Of a DNA stretch of 64,000 nucleotides, positions 36,401 to 47,754 are shown piece after piece. A model generated the notes under the pieces. That model was not told the origin of the DNA. It saw only the letters and a program-made list of their open reading frames with translations, and searched no databases. A program made the translations under genes and the position numbers. This DNA comes from Epiperipatus broadwayi (taxonomy: Eukaryota; Onychophora; Udeonychophora; Euonychophora; Peripatidae). The number at the start of each line of letters is the position of its first letter. Positions within the stretch are counted from its first letter, which is position 1. The stretch lies in NCBI GenBank assembly GCA_028023455.1, contig JAQFVV010006274.1, forward strand, positions 2,358,001-2,422,000, written 5' to 3'.

Positions 36401-37696
36401 TATGGCTACCTATGATCCAAAATCTTTAGTTCTTGGGTCTATCATTTTATCTTTGCATTAAATCACACAGGATTCAAATGAGTGATTGATATATAAATGT
36501 AGTTTTGTGATATTTTATTTTGAATTTTTTTTTATATAATAATGAAGATTCGTTATTATGTTTTTTTCTAGAGATAATGTTGCAAATTTCTTTTCTGTTT
36601 TATGCAATGAAAAAAAATTTGTTCTAAAGACAATTGTGTACAATATATATATATTGATATTAAATTTTAATATCTTATTCATTCATTTTCAGTCTTAGTT
36701 CATTACCTATTGTCATTGTCTTTTAGTGCTATGGTTGAAAACTATCTTCTTGAGGGGCTAGTAGAGATTTTGAAATTAGTTCATCTTTAGTGACAAATAG
36801 TACATTATAGCTTTTAAATATTATTTTGAATAATATTCTTATAAAACTGTAATAAAACAACAATCACATATTTAATATCCCATTTAAAATGTTTGAATAT
36901 TTCAAAATTAAGAGTTATCTAAGATTGAAATGAATGCTGAAGAATTACTGAATGAAAGATAAAAGAAAGTAAATAAGTATATTACATATATTTGCATATA
37001 GTTGGAGAAAATAAAATAAAGAAAAAATGGGTTTCATTACTGTATACACAAAGTAGAGTGTATGGTATGATTTGGACCAGAGATTTGTTTTCATTTTAAT
37101 ATTGTATTTAAAATTTAATACCAAATACTAATATGTTAATTATTAATGGAAAGGATCCTGCTGATAAAAATCAGCAATTTCTGTGATATATAAGTGAGGT
37201 CAAATTATATTAGGAAGTCAAAATACATGTTCAAAAAGGATTCATGAACATTAAATATTGTACAAATAAATGATGTTATTCTAATTCTATATTTAAATCT
37301 ATGATTGCAGAACATTTCAGTTATTACAATGAAAGTTTTGATAATGTTTTTATTTTGCCTGTGGAAAATGATCTGAGGAAAAATAAAAATTAAAGAGACA
37401 TATTTTTTAAATATAATGAATAATTTATTAAACAAGTATCCAAATTATAGTAAATTGGTTATTGACATTAAAACATTAATGTTGTGTAATTTTAATGAGG
37501 TTTTTGAATTTTGAATTTTAACTATAAATATTCTGGTAATGTCATATATGAAACTAGCAAATGTTGGTATATTGAAAATGGTAGAGTTAATTGTAGAGTT
37601 TTATTTTATTATATATTATTATGCCTGATATATTTCTTTATATACACACTTTTAATAATGTTCATCTGAAAGTTTGTGTAATAGAAATTATATGCC
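36401..37696. other. No gene seen; AT-rich spacer
   Basis: Contains one 76-codon AT-driven frame on the - strand (37205-37435), Phe/Ile/Lys-rich and without domain features. Confidence 0.5.
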
Positions 37697-38298
37697 TGAC
37701 TATTTCCATCATTTAATATTTAATATTGAATGTCTTTAGAAAAAAATTAAACTTTATTTAAATTTTCCAAATACATCCACCTGTTAATAATAATACATAG
37801 GTTAGGATATAAGACAATGTTTTGAGCAATATTACTCTCATCTTCTTTTAAAATGTTGCTGGCATAACTAGTATCAGTACTAGCATAGGAATTGAATAGG
37901 TCCTTTAGATTGTGACTATTGAATTTAAGGATATACTCATACCAAATGACCTATTCAGATAAAGGCAACAGTCATTAGAAATTTTATAATCAGGAGAATC
38001 CTCATAGATAAGTATGTGAAATTTCTCATAACTGTTGCCTTTGGAAGAATAGTTTGGTTAGAGTCTTACCTTTAATTTTAATATCCAGAATCTAAAGGTC
38101 CAAGTTAGATTCCTAAGCTAATATTGTCACTGGTCAGATCAGCAACAGAAGAGAAAATACTACTACTTGAAATGTTGTGTTATATACTAACCTGTGTGTT
38201 ATTACTAACAAGGGAATGTATTGGGAAAGTTTAAATAAAGTTTGAAGGTTTTCTAAAAACATTCAGTATTTAATATTGGATGATGAAAATAGTCCAAT
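37697..38298. repeat. Family R palindromic element with tRNA-like centre (R4)
   Basis: Termini CTGACTATTTCCATCATTTA and the complement ATGATGAAAATAGTCCAAT enclose arms of about 280 bp. The hallmark CACCTGTTAATAATAATACA sits in the left arm and ATTACTAACAAGG in the right. The centre carries GGAAGAATAGTTTGGTTAGAG (38043-38063, given without the last base it is 20) and AGGTCCAAGTTAGATTCC (38094-38111), which resemble tRNA A and B boxes, with the mirrored version on the left arm. Confidence 0.75.
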
Positions 38299-38633
38299 AT
38301 ATAAGTTCTACACTTTAGGATTACTATGTGATGAAATAGATTAGCAAATATTTTATGACTTAAAATTTTAATTTATAAATTAATATTAATTGATAAAATG
38401 GATGAATTTAATACTGTATATTTTATATCATTAAAATTTTTGATTTGTGCCAGTATTACTTACCATATATCTGAGAAGTGGACTTATCTTTGTTAAGATT
38501 TTTTTTTGTGGTTTTCCTGTTTGGGTAAAAGATAAGTTAAATTATGAGTTTGATATTCATAGATATGCAGCTTTCTTTATCAGTGATGAAAGCTGCCTCA
38601 TAGTATAATAAAGTGTTTTTTTTAAATGGACAA

Positions 38634-39131
38634 TGTCTCAATACTTTCGTTAAAACAGGCAAAACTCACTATACGTATGCCACACACAGCAAGCTAGAGT
38701 AATCAATGGATGCCAGAAGGCTTGTGCATAAAATCCCCATCTAGTGCATACTCATCCAATATCCCCAGACTAGTTTCTGAATTGTGGCCTTCATCAGTGA
38801 GGAACCTTGGATCTGAGAGCACTGCATCTAGATCATAGGATCTAATGCAACCCTCCAGCAACCACCTTTTATCTCCATTTAACTACAAAACTATGAGTCT
38901 TAAACTGAAAGCACTTTAATGTTTCCAATTCAAGCCTATCAGCTTATAAAGTTATATGGGTCTGAACCCAGTTCAGTTCCCATACATTTTGGTGTCTTTG
39001 GCTCTTTAATAACCATAGGCACCAGCTTGCTGTGTGTGGCATATGTATAGTGAGTTTTGCCTGTTTTAACAACAGTTATACACAAGCATAAGAGATGGTG
39101 GTCATGTGATGTTTATTGTCTCAATATTTTC
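38634..39131 (-). mobile_element. Family M retroposon, long copy (M2), 15-bp target-site duplication
   Basis: TGTCTCAATACTTTC (38634-38648) and TGTCTCAATATTTTC (39117-39131) flank a 468-bp element. The element begins TTAAAACAGGCAAAACTCAC and has a 47-bp inverted repeat ending near 39069, followed by a tail matching M1 and M3 (GATGGTGGTCATGTGATGTT). Its - strand contains a hammerhead-like motif (38754-38812) and a B-box-like GGTTCAGACCC (about 38965). No ORF. The duplication length implies LINE- or PLE-type mobilisation in trans. Confidence 0.8.
38754..38812 (-). ncRNA. Hammerhead-like ribozyme, family M
   Basis: On the - strand: outer stem I AUCCAA, internal loop GGUU, inner stem I CCUCA, core CUGAUGA (38791-38797), a 13-nt stem II region, GAAA (38774-38777), stem III AC-UA-GU, C17 (GUC triplet), inner strand UGGGG, loop AUA, outer strand UUGGAU. 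Stem I pairs 6 + 5 bp, and the core and triplet are canonical. Stem II is the weak point: AGGCCACAAUUCA forms at best two or three pairs with a mismatch next to the core, so this copy may be impaired. Predicted cleavage is between 38767 and 38768. Confidence 0.6.
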
Positions 39132-39423
39132 CTGACTATCCCAGGTTATGTTTAGCCTTTAATTTAAAATTACATATAGCAAGATATATATTTACCAATT
39201 ATATTTGCATCAATCAGCTATCTAAAAAAAAATTTAAGATTGTTTAAACAATTTTAAGCTATCTAAAAACATTTTCACTTTTCAACTTGGTTTGAACCCA
39301 AGACAAATGAGCATGATAGATAAGTGCATAAGTAATAGATTCCGACCCTTTTTAAAAATAAAAAAAAATTGATCTGAATACTAATTATTAAAACTAATCA
39401 TAAAACAGTACTCCTGATTTACA
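39132..39423. other. Spacer; ends in a splice-acceptor-like sequence
   Basis: AT-rich. The last bases (ACTCCTGATTTACAG, 39410-39424) look like a 3' splice site leading into the frame that follows. Confidence 0.35.
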
Positions 39424-39424
39424 G

Positions 39425-39740
39425 CAAAATGTGGTCCAAAGCCATCATTACGGGCCTTGAAAACCTCGGACTATGTGAGTTTGATATTACACAAGAACAA
39501 GATCTGACTCAGCAAAAACAAATATTAGACTTGTTAATTAAACATCTTTATAATGACCAGCTTGAAAATTCTCTATCAGAACCTGGAAACACTCATAGAC
39601 TGGACAGATGAACATTGATACAGCTCAGAGCAAAAGTAGACTTTATCCTACCTGAACTCAAATAATTTTCCAAAATTACATATACAAATTTTCTTAATTG
39701 TCATCTTAGTTAATCACTGTACATATTAGCAATAAACGTT
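39425..39740 (+). CDS. Possible terminal exon of an unrecognised gene, with in-frame TGA
   Basis: After an acceptor-like CTGATTTACAG/CAAAATG a frame of 60 codons runs 39429-39611: MWSKAIITGLENLGLCEFDI at the start, then a charged helical stretch and HRLDR before TGA. The same frame continues after the TGA with TLIQLRAKVDFILPELK and TAA at 39663-39665. Composition is unlike the AT-driven frames elsewhere (balanced Leu, Glu, Asp, Gln). A polyadenylation signal AATAAA lies at 39731-39736. This fits a last exon plus short 3' UTR, or a processed or decayed gene fragment whose TGA is a disabling mutation. I recognise no family. Confidence 0.4.
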
Positions 39741-42700
39741 TTTGATATAAAAAAAACAGCTTTAATTACAAGCTTCATTCAAATTATTAAACTTTATTAG
39801 TTCAAGAGAATTCTACTTCTTAAAAAAGTAAAGAAAACATATAGAGCTTCAACAATGTTAGTGGCTAGTTTTGGATGTAGACATTACTGTTGATTTCTGT
39901 CAAATATCAACACTGAATAATATTTATGAATACTTTAGTTTTATAATAAAATTTGAATGTGAGACATTAAAACATGTTAAGCATTTGTGAAAATCACTAA
40001 CCAATTACCACTGATTATGGCAGGTTTATTATTATTTAATCACAAAGTCATTTGCCCAAAGACTTTTTGAAATTTTCGCAAATATATGGATTAATTTTAA
40101 AAGCGTTAAATACTTAATGTAAATTTTGTTATATTGAAAACAAACTAAAACTATATATATGATCGAATATATAGTATTTGCGCACACGTGTGTTGCAATT
40201 ATTTTTCTGAAACTCAAACTATCAAAAATAGCCATTAAATAGCCAGTGAATATAAAAAGAAAACGCTTTGTTTAGGATTTATTAATCACGGTCATATTAC
40301 AAATTTCACACAACCATTTTCAAGACTGTATATAAAATTAGGCGGTTATATGATATCTAGAACAGAACAGTAGACAATAAATCCAAAAGTATCATATAAA
40401 TTTATTGAAAGACATTTCTAAAATGTTACTAATGTATATTTTTGCCTAAATTGTTGTATAGGTTTATTCTACGTTGTTTTTTTTTTTTTGAAAAATAATA
40501 ATAAAAAAAGTTTTTTTTTTTGCTTCAAAATAAATAAAACGTTCACTATTATTTATACAGTAGATATATCACAATTTTAATACTTAACAACTTTTTTTAA
40601 AAAAATATTTGCTTTTAAAAGGTTATTGTTTCGGTTAAAACTGTAATTTATTTATTGGAACTTATATTTAGTATAATTGTTTATTTGTTGTTTGTGTGCG
40701 TGTCTGTATATATACTGATTTATTACTTGATGCTTTTTAAGCTCAATTGCTTGTTCTAAAAAAATTTGTTTGCATATTAAATTCTATGATTATAAGCAAA
40801 TAGTTGAGTTAGCTAATAAAGTATTATAACCAATTAATAAAATTCGATCAGTTTGTAAATGGAAATCAAAGTATTAATGAAATAGGTTGGTCATATTTTT
40901 GAATTGTTATAAAAGCAGATTTTAATCTGTGAATAGTTAGTGTTATTAAAATTTATATATATACACTTTCAGAGTCTATGCTATTATTAATCATAAATTG
41001 GTACCTAGCTAGTCCTAGTTTGAAGATAGGACAATAAATAACAGGAACTGCACAAAATTCTAAAATTTTTTTCACTCTCATTGGACTGTCATGATAAATA
41101 TTTTATTTTTTACTGCTCCTTTGTAGAGAATTATGGAAAAGGCTTTTAGGTTGCAATGATATTTAGCTGTCGTTTTACTTACCCATAATTTATATAAGTA
41201 ATATATCTATTAATTTTATCACAATATTCTAAATATTTGTTTTAAAATAAATCTACAATATCTCCATAAATTTTGGGTAATGTTCAGTCGTTGATTCGAA
41301 ATATTTCATAATTTTTTTTATTAGCTGAACTCATTAAAATTTTTGAGCTAACTTTAAAACCGAGATGGTAGAATAAGTTTTCTTTAAAAGAGTGGCAGGC
41401 CCTGATAAACTATTATCTCCATAATCAAATATATATATATTTATTAGGGTCTAGTTTTTTTACCTATGTTCAGATAAAAATAATTTACATACCTAATTCA
41501 TCATAAAATAAGTTCTTATATAAAAAAAGTAAACATGGGAGCAATTAGTATTATCTTGTGCATAGTCCAAATATTTTTAATGACAAATAAAAAGTTGAAA
41601 TATTCAAAATAATAAAAAAAATATGATTAGAACATCTTAGAAAAGTGCACATATATAATTTAAAATAATCAAAACATTCTATTACACACATGTGCTAAGA
41701 CACTATGCTTTATTGGTTAGATTAGTTTTGCATACAATGAAGCCATAAAATGTTCTGCACTAATATATACAGGCTCCATTATATTATACATAAAAAAATG
41801 TAAATAAACCAAAAATGCGAAATACTAAAATTTGTAAATATAATAAATTTTATAATACCGCAGCAAAAATTTTTTCATCTAAATTTTCAAATGTTATAAT
41901 TTAGATGTAAATATCTCATTTATTAATAATTTTTATTTATTTATTTTGGATTATAGCAAAATCATACCATTTTTATTTGTTTTTCTTTTTAATTTCAAAA
42001 TATTCGGTTCTCTGCATAAAACTTATTAAAATTTATGAAAATTCATAAAGTCACTGATATACAAATGGCAGGAAAAATAACAATTAAATGTTCTTGTACT
42101 GTATCAGAAAGCTTAAAGTTTGAATGAAAAGTTTATTTGAGAATATGAAATGAGTAGCTATAAGTAGGAGTTGCTATATAGATTCCAAAATTAATATGAA
42201 CTTAAAAAACATCGAAACAACTAATGAGATTATATCTAGTAATAAAACTGCAATTAAATTTTCATGAAAAAAATTATTGAAGTAAAAAATATTTGCCAAA
42301 GCTCATTTAATTGCAATAAAATTGGATTATTTTGATATGTCAATAACTTGAGAAAGTCATTTTGGAACTTCATTGTTCCTTTTTGTTAAAAGAAAATAAA
42401 GATATAGAACTATAATTTTATTATTATTATTATTTTAATTACTGAACACATACACAACAAATATATATGCAATTGGTTCTTTCAATTTTTTAATTAAATA
42501 TTTCATCCAAGTCAGGGAATTCACATGGAGAAATCTAGAAAAAAGTGCTGGAGTTGATATTTTGCTTTTTTTTTTAAATCACAAAGTTCACATATATTTT
42601 ATTCTGATATTTTAATTCCAAAAAAAAAAAATCAAACAATGTCAGGATAATTGAAAATGTGGTTGATTTCAAACAAATTTCAGCAAGCCTTGACATGTTT

Positions 42701-43043
42701 GGTCATTGTTATAACATTTTTCATGCTTTGTGAAATTACTTCAAGAAGATTTTTTGAATGACTAAAACTTTGATTTCCTTGTGAAGTTTATTAAGATTCA
42801 CAATTATTTTTGCACAATAATTGTCACAATAATTGTGTAGTAATTGTTAAAAATTGAAAGTATATTTGATTACACATTTATAATTAATGTTTATTTTTAA
42901 AAATAGAAGGTAATAGGAGTAATGTAACACTAACAAAGCACCTTATGGTGTTATGATAAACATGCCTTTTCAACATCAATTGTCTGTTAGAATATATTGT
43001 AAAGATTACATATATAACACAAAATGTTCTTTAATTAAAAAAC
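39741..43043. other. No gene seen; AT-rich spacer
   Basis: No reverse-transcriptase motif, convincing ORF or strong palindrome. A possible tRNA-like scrap (CTTTATTGGTTAGATTAG, about 41708-41725) is too short to call. Confidence 0.45.
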
Positions 43044-43445
43044 TATTATGATAACAATAAAACTAATAAATACAATGATAATTAACTATTATGTACAATT
43101 TTTCAATCTGCAGAAGTACTTTTGGTTAATTCCTTAACCCTCCTCAACTGCTGTTAAATTCAAAAAACAAATTGGAAGCTAATGTCATCAACTTAAATCC
43201 CATGAATCCTGAATTATAAATAGAAATAAAATGAATATAATTAATAGACAAGCTGCTAACATTAAAATTTAGGATTCATGAGATTTGAGTTGATGATGTT
43301 TGCATCCATTTTGTTTTTTGAATTTAACAGCAGTTTAGGAGAGTTAAGGAATAATCCAAAAGTATTTCTGTAGATGAAGGACTGTATATAATAGTTAATT
43401 ACCATTATATTTATTACTTTTATTGTTATCACAACATATACATAA
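43044..43445. repeat. Inverted repeat element (arms about 180 bp)
   Basis: The left arm 43044-43222 (GATAACAATAAAACTAATAA, CTGCAGAAGTACTTTTGG, CTGCTGTTAAATTCAAAAAA) pairs with 43262-43445 (TTTTTTGAATTTAACAGCAG, CCAAAAGTATTTCTGTAGA, TTATTACTTTTATTGTTATC). The short centre contains ATAAATAGAAATAAAATG. Foldback element; no ORF. Confidence 0.8.
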
Positions 43446-45055
43446 ATTTAATATTTTAGAATATAATTTGATAGATTTATCAGACATTGTTATTTATGAA
43501 TTCATATTTTAAACACAAATGTGAATTAAAAAAGAATAATTGATTTTATGAAATCAATCTGCTTCTCCTATTATTGAATTCCAAAAGTGTTCTTTGTTTT
43601 TATTATGATCTTATTTTTCAATATTTGCCAAGTTCAAATATGATTTTTAGAATTTATTTCATTTGTAATGTAAAATTCTCCCAAATGAATGTTAATTTAT
43701 TAGATTCTGATATAAAATAATTGTTTAATACTAAAGTCAAATGATATCAAATGTTGAAAACTTACCAAGAAAAATAATTAAATCTATCACAGTGTCAGAA
43801 GATTAATAGCTACATTATTTTTAATTTTTTTTTACTTCTGCTGTAATGTTAATTTACATTGCATATTATACATGTTTAAAAGTTTTTGGGTTATACATAT
43901 GTATTTGTTAATAAGTACTATAAAACTGCATGGTATTACTGTAAACAAAATATGTATTATACTATCAACATAGCAAGAGCTATTATACACTATATATTAT
44001 ATATGATAGGAGGGCTTGGAACAAAACATTGGATATCATGACATTACTTTACCTACTGTTTAATCTAAACCTATCTATGGAACAGCCATATCCAAACATA
44101 TTTGTATGATAAATTACAAGCTAGATTTTTACAGATTACTTTAAGTGAACTTACAAATAATACTCTTTTTATAATTGCACATTTATATACTGCTTAATCT
44201 TTGGAAAAAATGTGTAAAAACTTTGCATATATATATAAAATAAAAATATAAAGGGTGTAGGCAGTAAGGTAATTTTTTTTCTACTGGATGTCAATTATTT
44301 TTTCATGGGCCAACAATAAAAATGCATGACTCTTACAATATTTTGTGTGCTGATTCCAAATGCTACAGATTAATGTCAAGCAATTTAATTTTTAAAAAGT
44401 CATATTTACATATTTATTAAAATGTTCTGACAAAAATACTATGTTCACTATTCATTGGTCCATGTTTTTTAGAAAAAGGTTCAAGTGAAAATCATAAACA
44501 TAAATCTTTAATGACTTGCACTATATTGAATAGTAGAACTTGAGAAGGTCATTTACTATTTTATGATAGTTTCTAGTTTTATAATTTTCCCAAACATTTA
44601 TACAAATACTTTTGAAATTCTATCATAAATTTTTCTCAGTTTCATTTAACTCTAATTCAAATCTCTTATTTTCCAAAATTTTTTTATCTTCAAATTACAT
44701 AAATAATAAAAAAAGAACTTGTGTAAGTATGGGAATCCAGATACATTTTATTCATTTGTTAAAGTAATGGTCAGAAAAGTTCACAAATTGATGGGAAAAA
44801 CCAATCACTATTGTTGTTACACTGAGCTTTTCATTTGACAACCTGATTATGCATAGTCAGTAGACTCGGGAAAAAAATATGATTTTAGAGAGAGAAAATA
44901 TATACAATTAGAATTGTAATTCTATATAAGTTTTTTTTATCAAGCTTTCTTAAAATTACATAAATAAAATATTTTAGTTTATTTCCAAGCCAAAAAAAAT
45001 CTTTAGTTTTGTACAGCTTGATGTATAATAAAAAATCATACAATTTTTTAGAATG
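43446..45055. other. No gene seen; AT-rich spacer
   Basis: Nothing recognised on either strand. Confidence 0.5.
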
Positions 45056-45057
45056 TT

Positions 45058-45302
45058 TAAAAAACCTTCAACAGGTATGCTTTAAAAATGCTTATGTGAC
45101 AGCCAATCAGATGTAATAATGACTGCATGTGGAACTTTTAATTCTAAAACACAAGTCAGAACTATGAGAAAAATATGGATCTATCTTTTTCCCATAGTTC
45201 TGACTTGTGTTTTAGAATTAAGAGTTCCACATGCAGTCATTATTACATCTGATTGGCTGTCACATAAGCATTTTTAAAGCATATCTGTCGAAGGTTTTAG
45301 CC
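45058..45302. repeat. Near-perfect long hairpin (arms about 112 bp, loop about 15 nt)
   Basis: AAAACCTTCAACAGGTATGC at the left is matched by GCATATCTGTCGAAGGTTTT at the right. Inner segments AGCCAATCAGATGTAATAAT, GACTGCATGTGGAACTTTTA and AACACAAGTCAGAACTATG are mirrored with only a handful of differences. The loop (AAAAATATGGATCTATCTTT) is short. The low divergence between arms implies a recent origin or gene conversion. The transcript would be near-perfect double-stranded RNA. Confidence 0.9.
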
Positions 45303-45844
45303 TTTCACATTATTACTATTATCTGTTTGCGTTTAATAAATTTAATATATTTAGAATGTTTATAATATATTTCTGAATGAAATAAAAAGTTGATTAGTTC
45401 TTTTAAGTCATTGTTTGTTATTATTTATTCATTATATGTATATAAAAAGATCCTGATATAAGATCTCATTGAATTAAAATCATTCATTTTTTTATGTTTA
45501 CATCATGTATAATAAGTATAGAAAAGTTTGATTTTATTATAACAAAGGCTGATTTTAATCCATATTTTAAAAAGATAATAAATAATCATCACTTACCCAA
45601 GTCGTGATGATATTTGAAACTCCATGTAGCTGAAATGATATGTAGGAACTTAAATGCATGTTTCATCTTTACATTTAAACATTGTAATTAAAAGAAATAT
45701 GTTTACTTTCATGTTTTTTCGTATAATTCTTCATGCACTTTATGATATTATCTTTTGCTTTTTTTTTGTCATGGTATCATTTTTTATTATTATTACTGAA
45801 ATAGCTTTATTTCAATACCATGAAGTTGTTTTATGTTTTCAAGA
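45303..45844. other. No gene seen; spacer
   Basis: One Phe/Ile-rich 71-codon frame (45654-45869) overlaps the next repeat and looks non-coding. Confidence 0.45.
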
Positions 45845-46135
45845 CTTTTTAATTTTTTCAATGAAATGATGGCTGAAGAGTTGTAGGTTGGAGTAGTTTG
45901 AAGCCTGTCCATTAAAGTATGAAGATTGGCTATCTTAATATAAAGTTGAGCACTGATTGTATATATGTGTGGAGATAATCTGGATCAACTGATGATTGCT
46001 GGTTTAGCATGAAATACATATATTGGTGATTATTTATCAAAAGGTGTATGATCAGGTGGATTAGCAATATGAGATGGCATGGAGAGCTGAGGGTCAGGTG
46101 AAAGTCTGAGTTCAAATCCCTTATATATTACATTA
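45845..46135 (+). mobile_element. Family A hammerhead repeat, single copy (A3)
   Basis: Collinear with 59205-59480: ATGGCTGAAGAGTTG, GAAGCCTGTCCATTAAAGT, TTGGCTATCTTAATATAAA, then TGTATATATGTG leading into the ribozyme. The unit ends with GTCTGAGTTCAAATCCCTTA (46097-46116), whose GAGTTCAAATCC is a good match to a tRNA B-box. The layout (ribozyme upstream, tRNA-like end) recalls the schistosome hammerhead SINEs. No ORF. The copy is 10-20% diverged from its relatives. Confidence 0.7.
45977..46031 (+). ncRNA. Hammerhead ribozyme, family A (A3)
   Basis: Outer stem I AAUC/GAUU, inner stem I UCAA/UUGG, core CUGAUGA (45989-45995), stem II UUGCUG-GUU-UAGCAU with its first pair lost (U-U), GAAA (46011-46014), stem III AUA-CA-UAU (3 bp, 2-nt loop), A17 (AUA-type triplet UAUA), cleavage predicted between 46022 and 46023. 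Core intact. Loss of the base pair next to the core probably weakens it. Confidence 0.8.
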
Positions 46136-47247
46136 TGTATGTGCATGTGTGTGTAAGCCTGTATAGTGTATTAATTTACATATATCTTTCTTTGTTATTC
46201 ATGGTTATATATTTTTTTAATATCAGCATTAAAATTTTTTTTGTCTTTTACAAAATTCTAGATAGTCATTTTTTAATTATATCCATATTTCTTTTATTTT
46301 GCAAAAAAAAAAAAAAATGTTTTGCTTTAAATAAAAATTTAGTTGTTGCCTCCCCCCCCATAATTATTTTTTTATTATTATAAATATGTGTTTTCCCTCA
46401 TTTCAAACTTGTGTTAAAAATGTACCTATTATATTTTTATCGTTCAGTTCTTTTCCAGTTTTAGGAATAAAGTCTTCCAATAATAATCTTAAAATATATG
46501 ATTTAATCACAATGTTCTGCTTATTTATATTTTATATTTTTAAATCGGAATTATAACTTATTGGGGGGGGGGAGGAGTATAAATCTAAATATCTGCATTT
46601 GATAACTTTCATTAAATAAAATAATTAATCTTGCCAATATGTCTGCTTTATTATCTTATCTTCATAATATTGTTTTTCATTTTCTATCTGTAATAAATCT
46701 CATTCTACTTATGTTTTCAATATTTGTACTTTTATAGTAAAGTACATGTTCACTAACTTCATCTTTTCTTATCATTCATGAAGTCTACTGATGTCTTATT
46801 TAATAATTAATACATTTTTTTTTATTCATGCAGCATTCTTTTTATTAGAAAGTGATCTATAGATTGTTGTACCTTTTTATCACTCTGCTTTTGGTTTCAA
46901 TTAATGCTTTATTGATTATTTTAGAGTCTCAGAATATAGAAAATCATGATAAATTGCTATCTAAGTGTAAAAATAAAATATAAAAGAAAACAATATTTTC
47001 ATCCATAGCCACTCTTTCCTCTAGTTTACTCAATAAATATTACAGTTAATAGTTAGCATACAACTGAGGAAAAAAAACTGTGGAGGTTTTTTAGTATTGA
47101 CTTTGCAAAATAAAATCAGGTACATTCATTATGCTAATTATTGCATGTGTTGCTCAATTTAATCATTTTTATATATTATGCAAATAAACTGCTCTTTTAA
47201 TATTTATATGAAAGTTTGCAATGATAATATTTTAGTTATAATTATAG
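46136..47247. other. No gene seen; AT-rich spacer with C and G runs
   Basis: Runs of eight C (46352-46359) and ten G (46563-46572). A LINE-like scrap near 46660-46760 (TATCTGTAATAAATCTCATT, TTTTCAATATTTGTAC) resembles 33940-33980 in the RTE endonuclease region (TTTATAATAAATCTCATT), so a - strand RTE fragment is likely at about 46600-46830. Confidence 0.4.
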
Positions 47248-47737
47248 ATTGAACTATTTCCATCAATTGTTAAAAGTCTTTAGAAAAGTTAAAAATTCAT
47301 TTAAACTTTTCAAATTCATTCAACTGTAAATAATAGTACATAGGTTAGTATGTAACACAATGTCATAAGTGATATTCTTCTTCTCTCATCTTCAGCTGTT
47401 AATGGTCTCATCAGTAACAGTATTAACATGGAAATCAAACTGGAGATCTTTAGATTCACGAATAACGAATCTAAAAGTCAAATAACAGGTTCAATTTCTA
47501 TGCTAGTATTGTCACTGCCATTTACAAATATAAGGGTCCCTGGTTCAAATTCCATGTTAGAATTGACACTTATCATGCCAGACCTACCAAAAGGAAAAAG
47601 AATAATAATAACATTAGAAACATTATGTTACATATTAATCTATGTGTTATTATTAATAGTTGAATATATTTGAAAAAGTTAAAACTAAATTAGAATATTT
47701 CTAAATATATTTAACTAGAAATAATTCCAAACATAAT
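47248..47737. repeat. Family R palindromic element (R5)
   Basis: Left terminus ATTGAACTATTTCCATCA, hallmark CAACTGTAAATAATAGTACA, right hallmark GTGTTATTATTAATAGTTG and a diverged right end near 47737. The interior has TGGTTCAAATTCC (47541-47553), a near-consensus B-box. An 81-codon frame (47428-47673) runs through it and is not a gene. Confidence 0.7.
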
Positions 47738-47754
47738 TATTATTATCTCACTTT

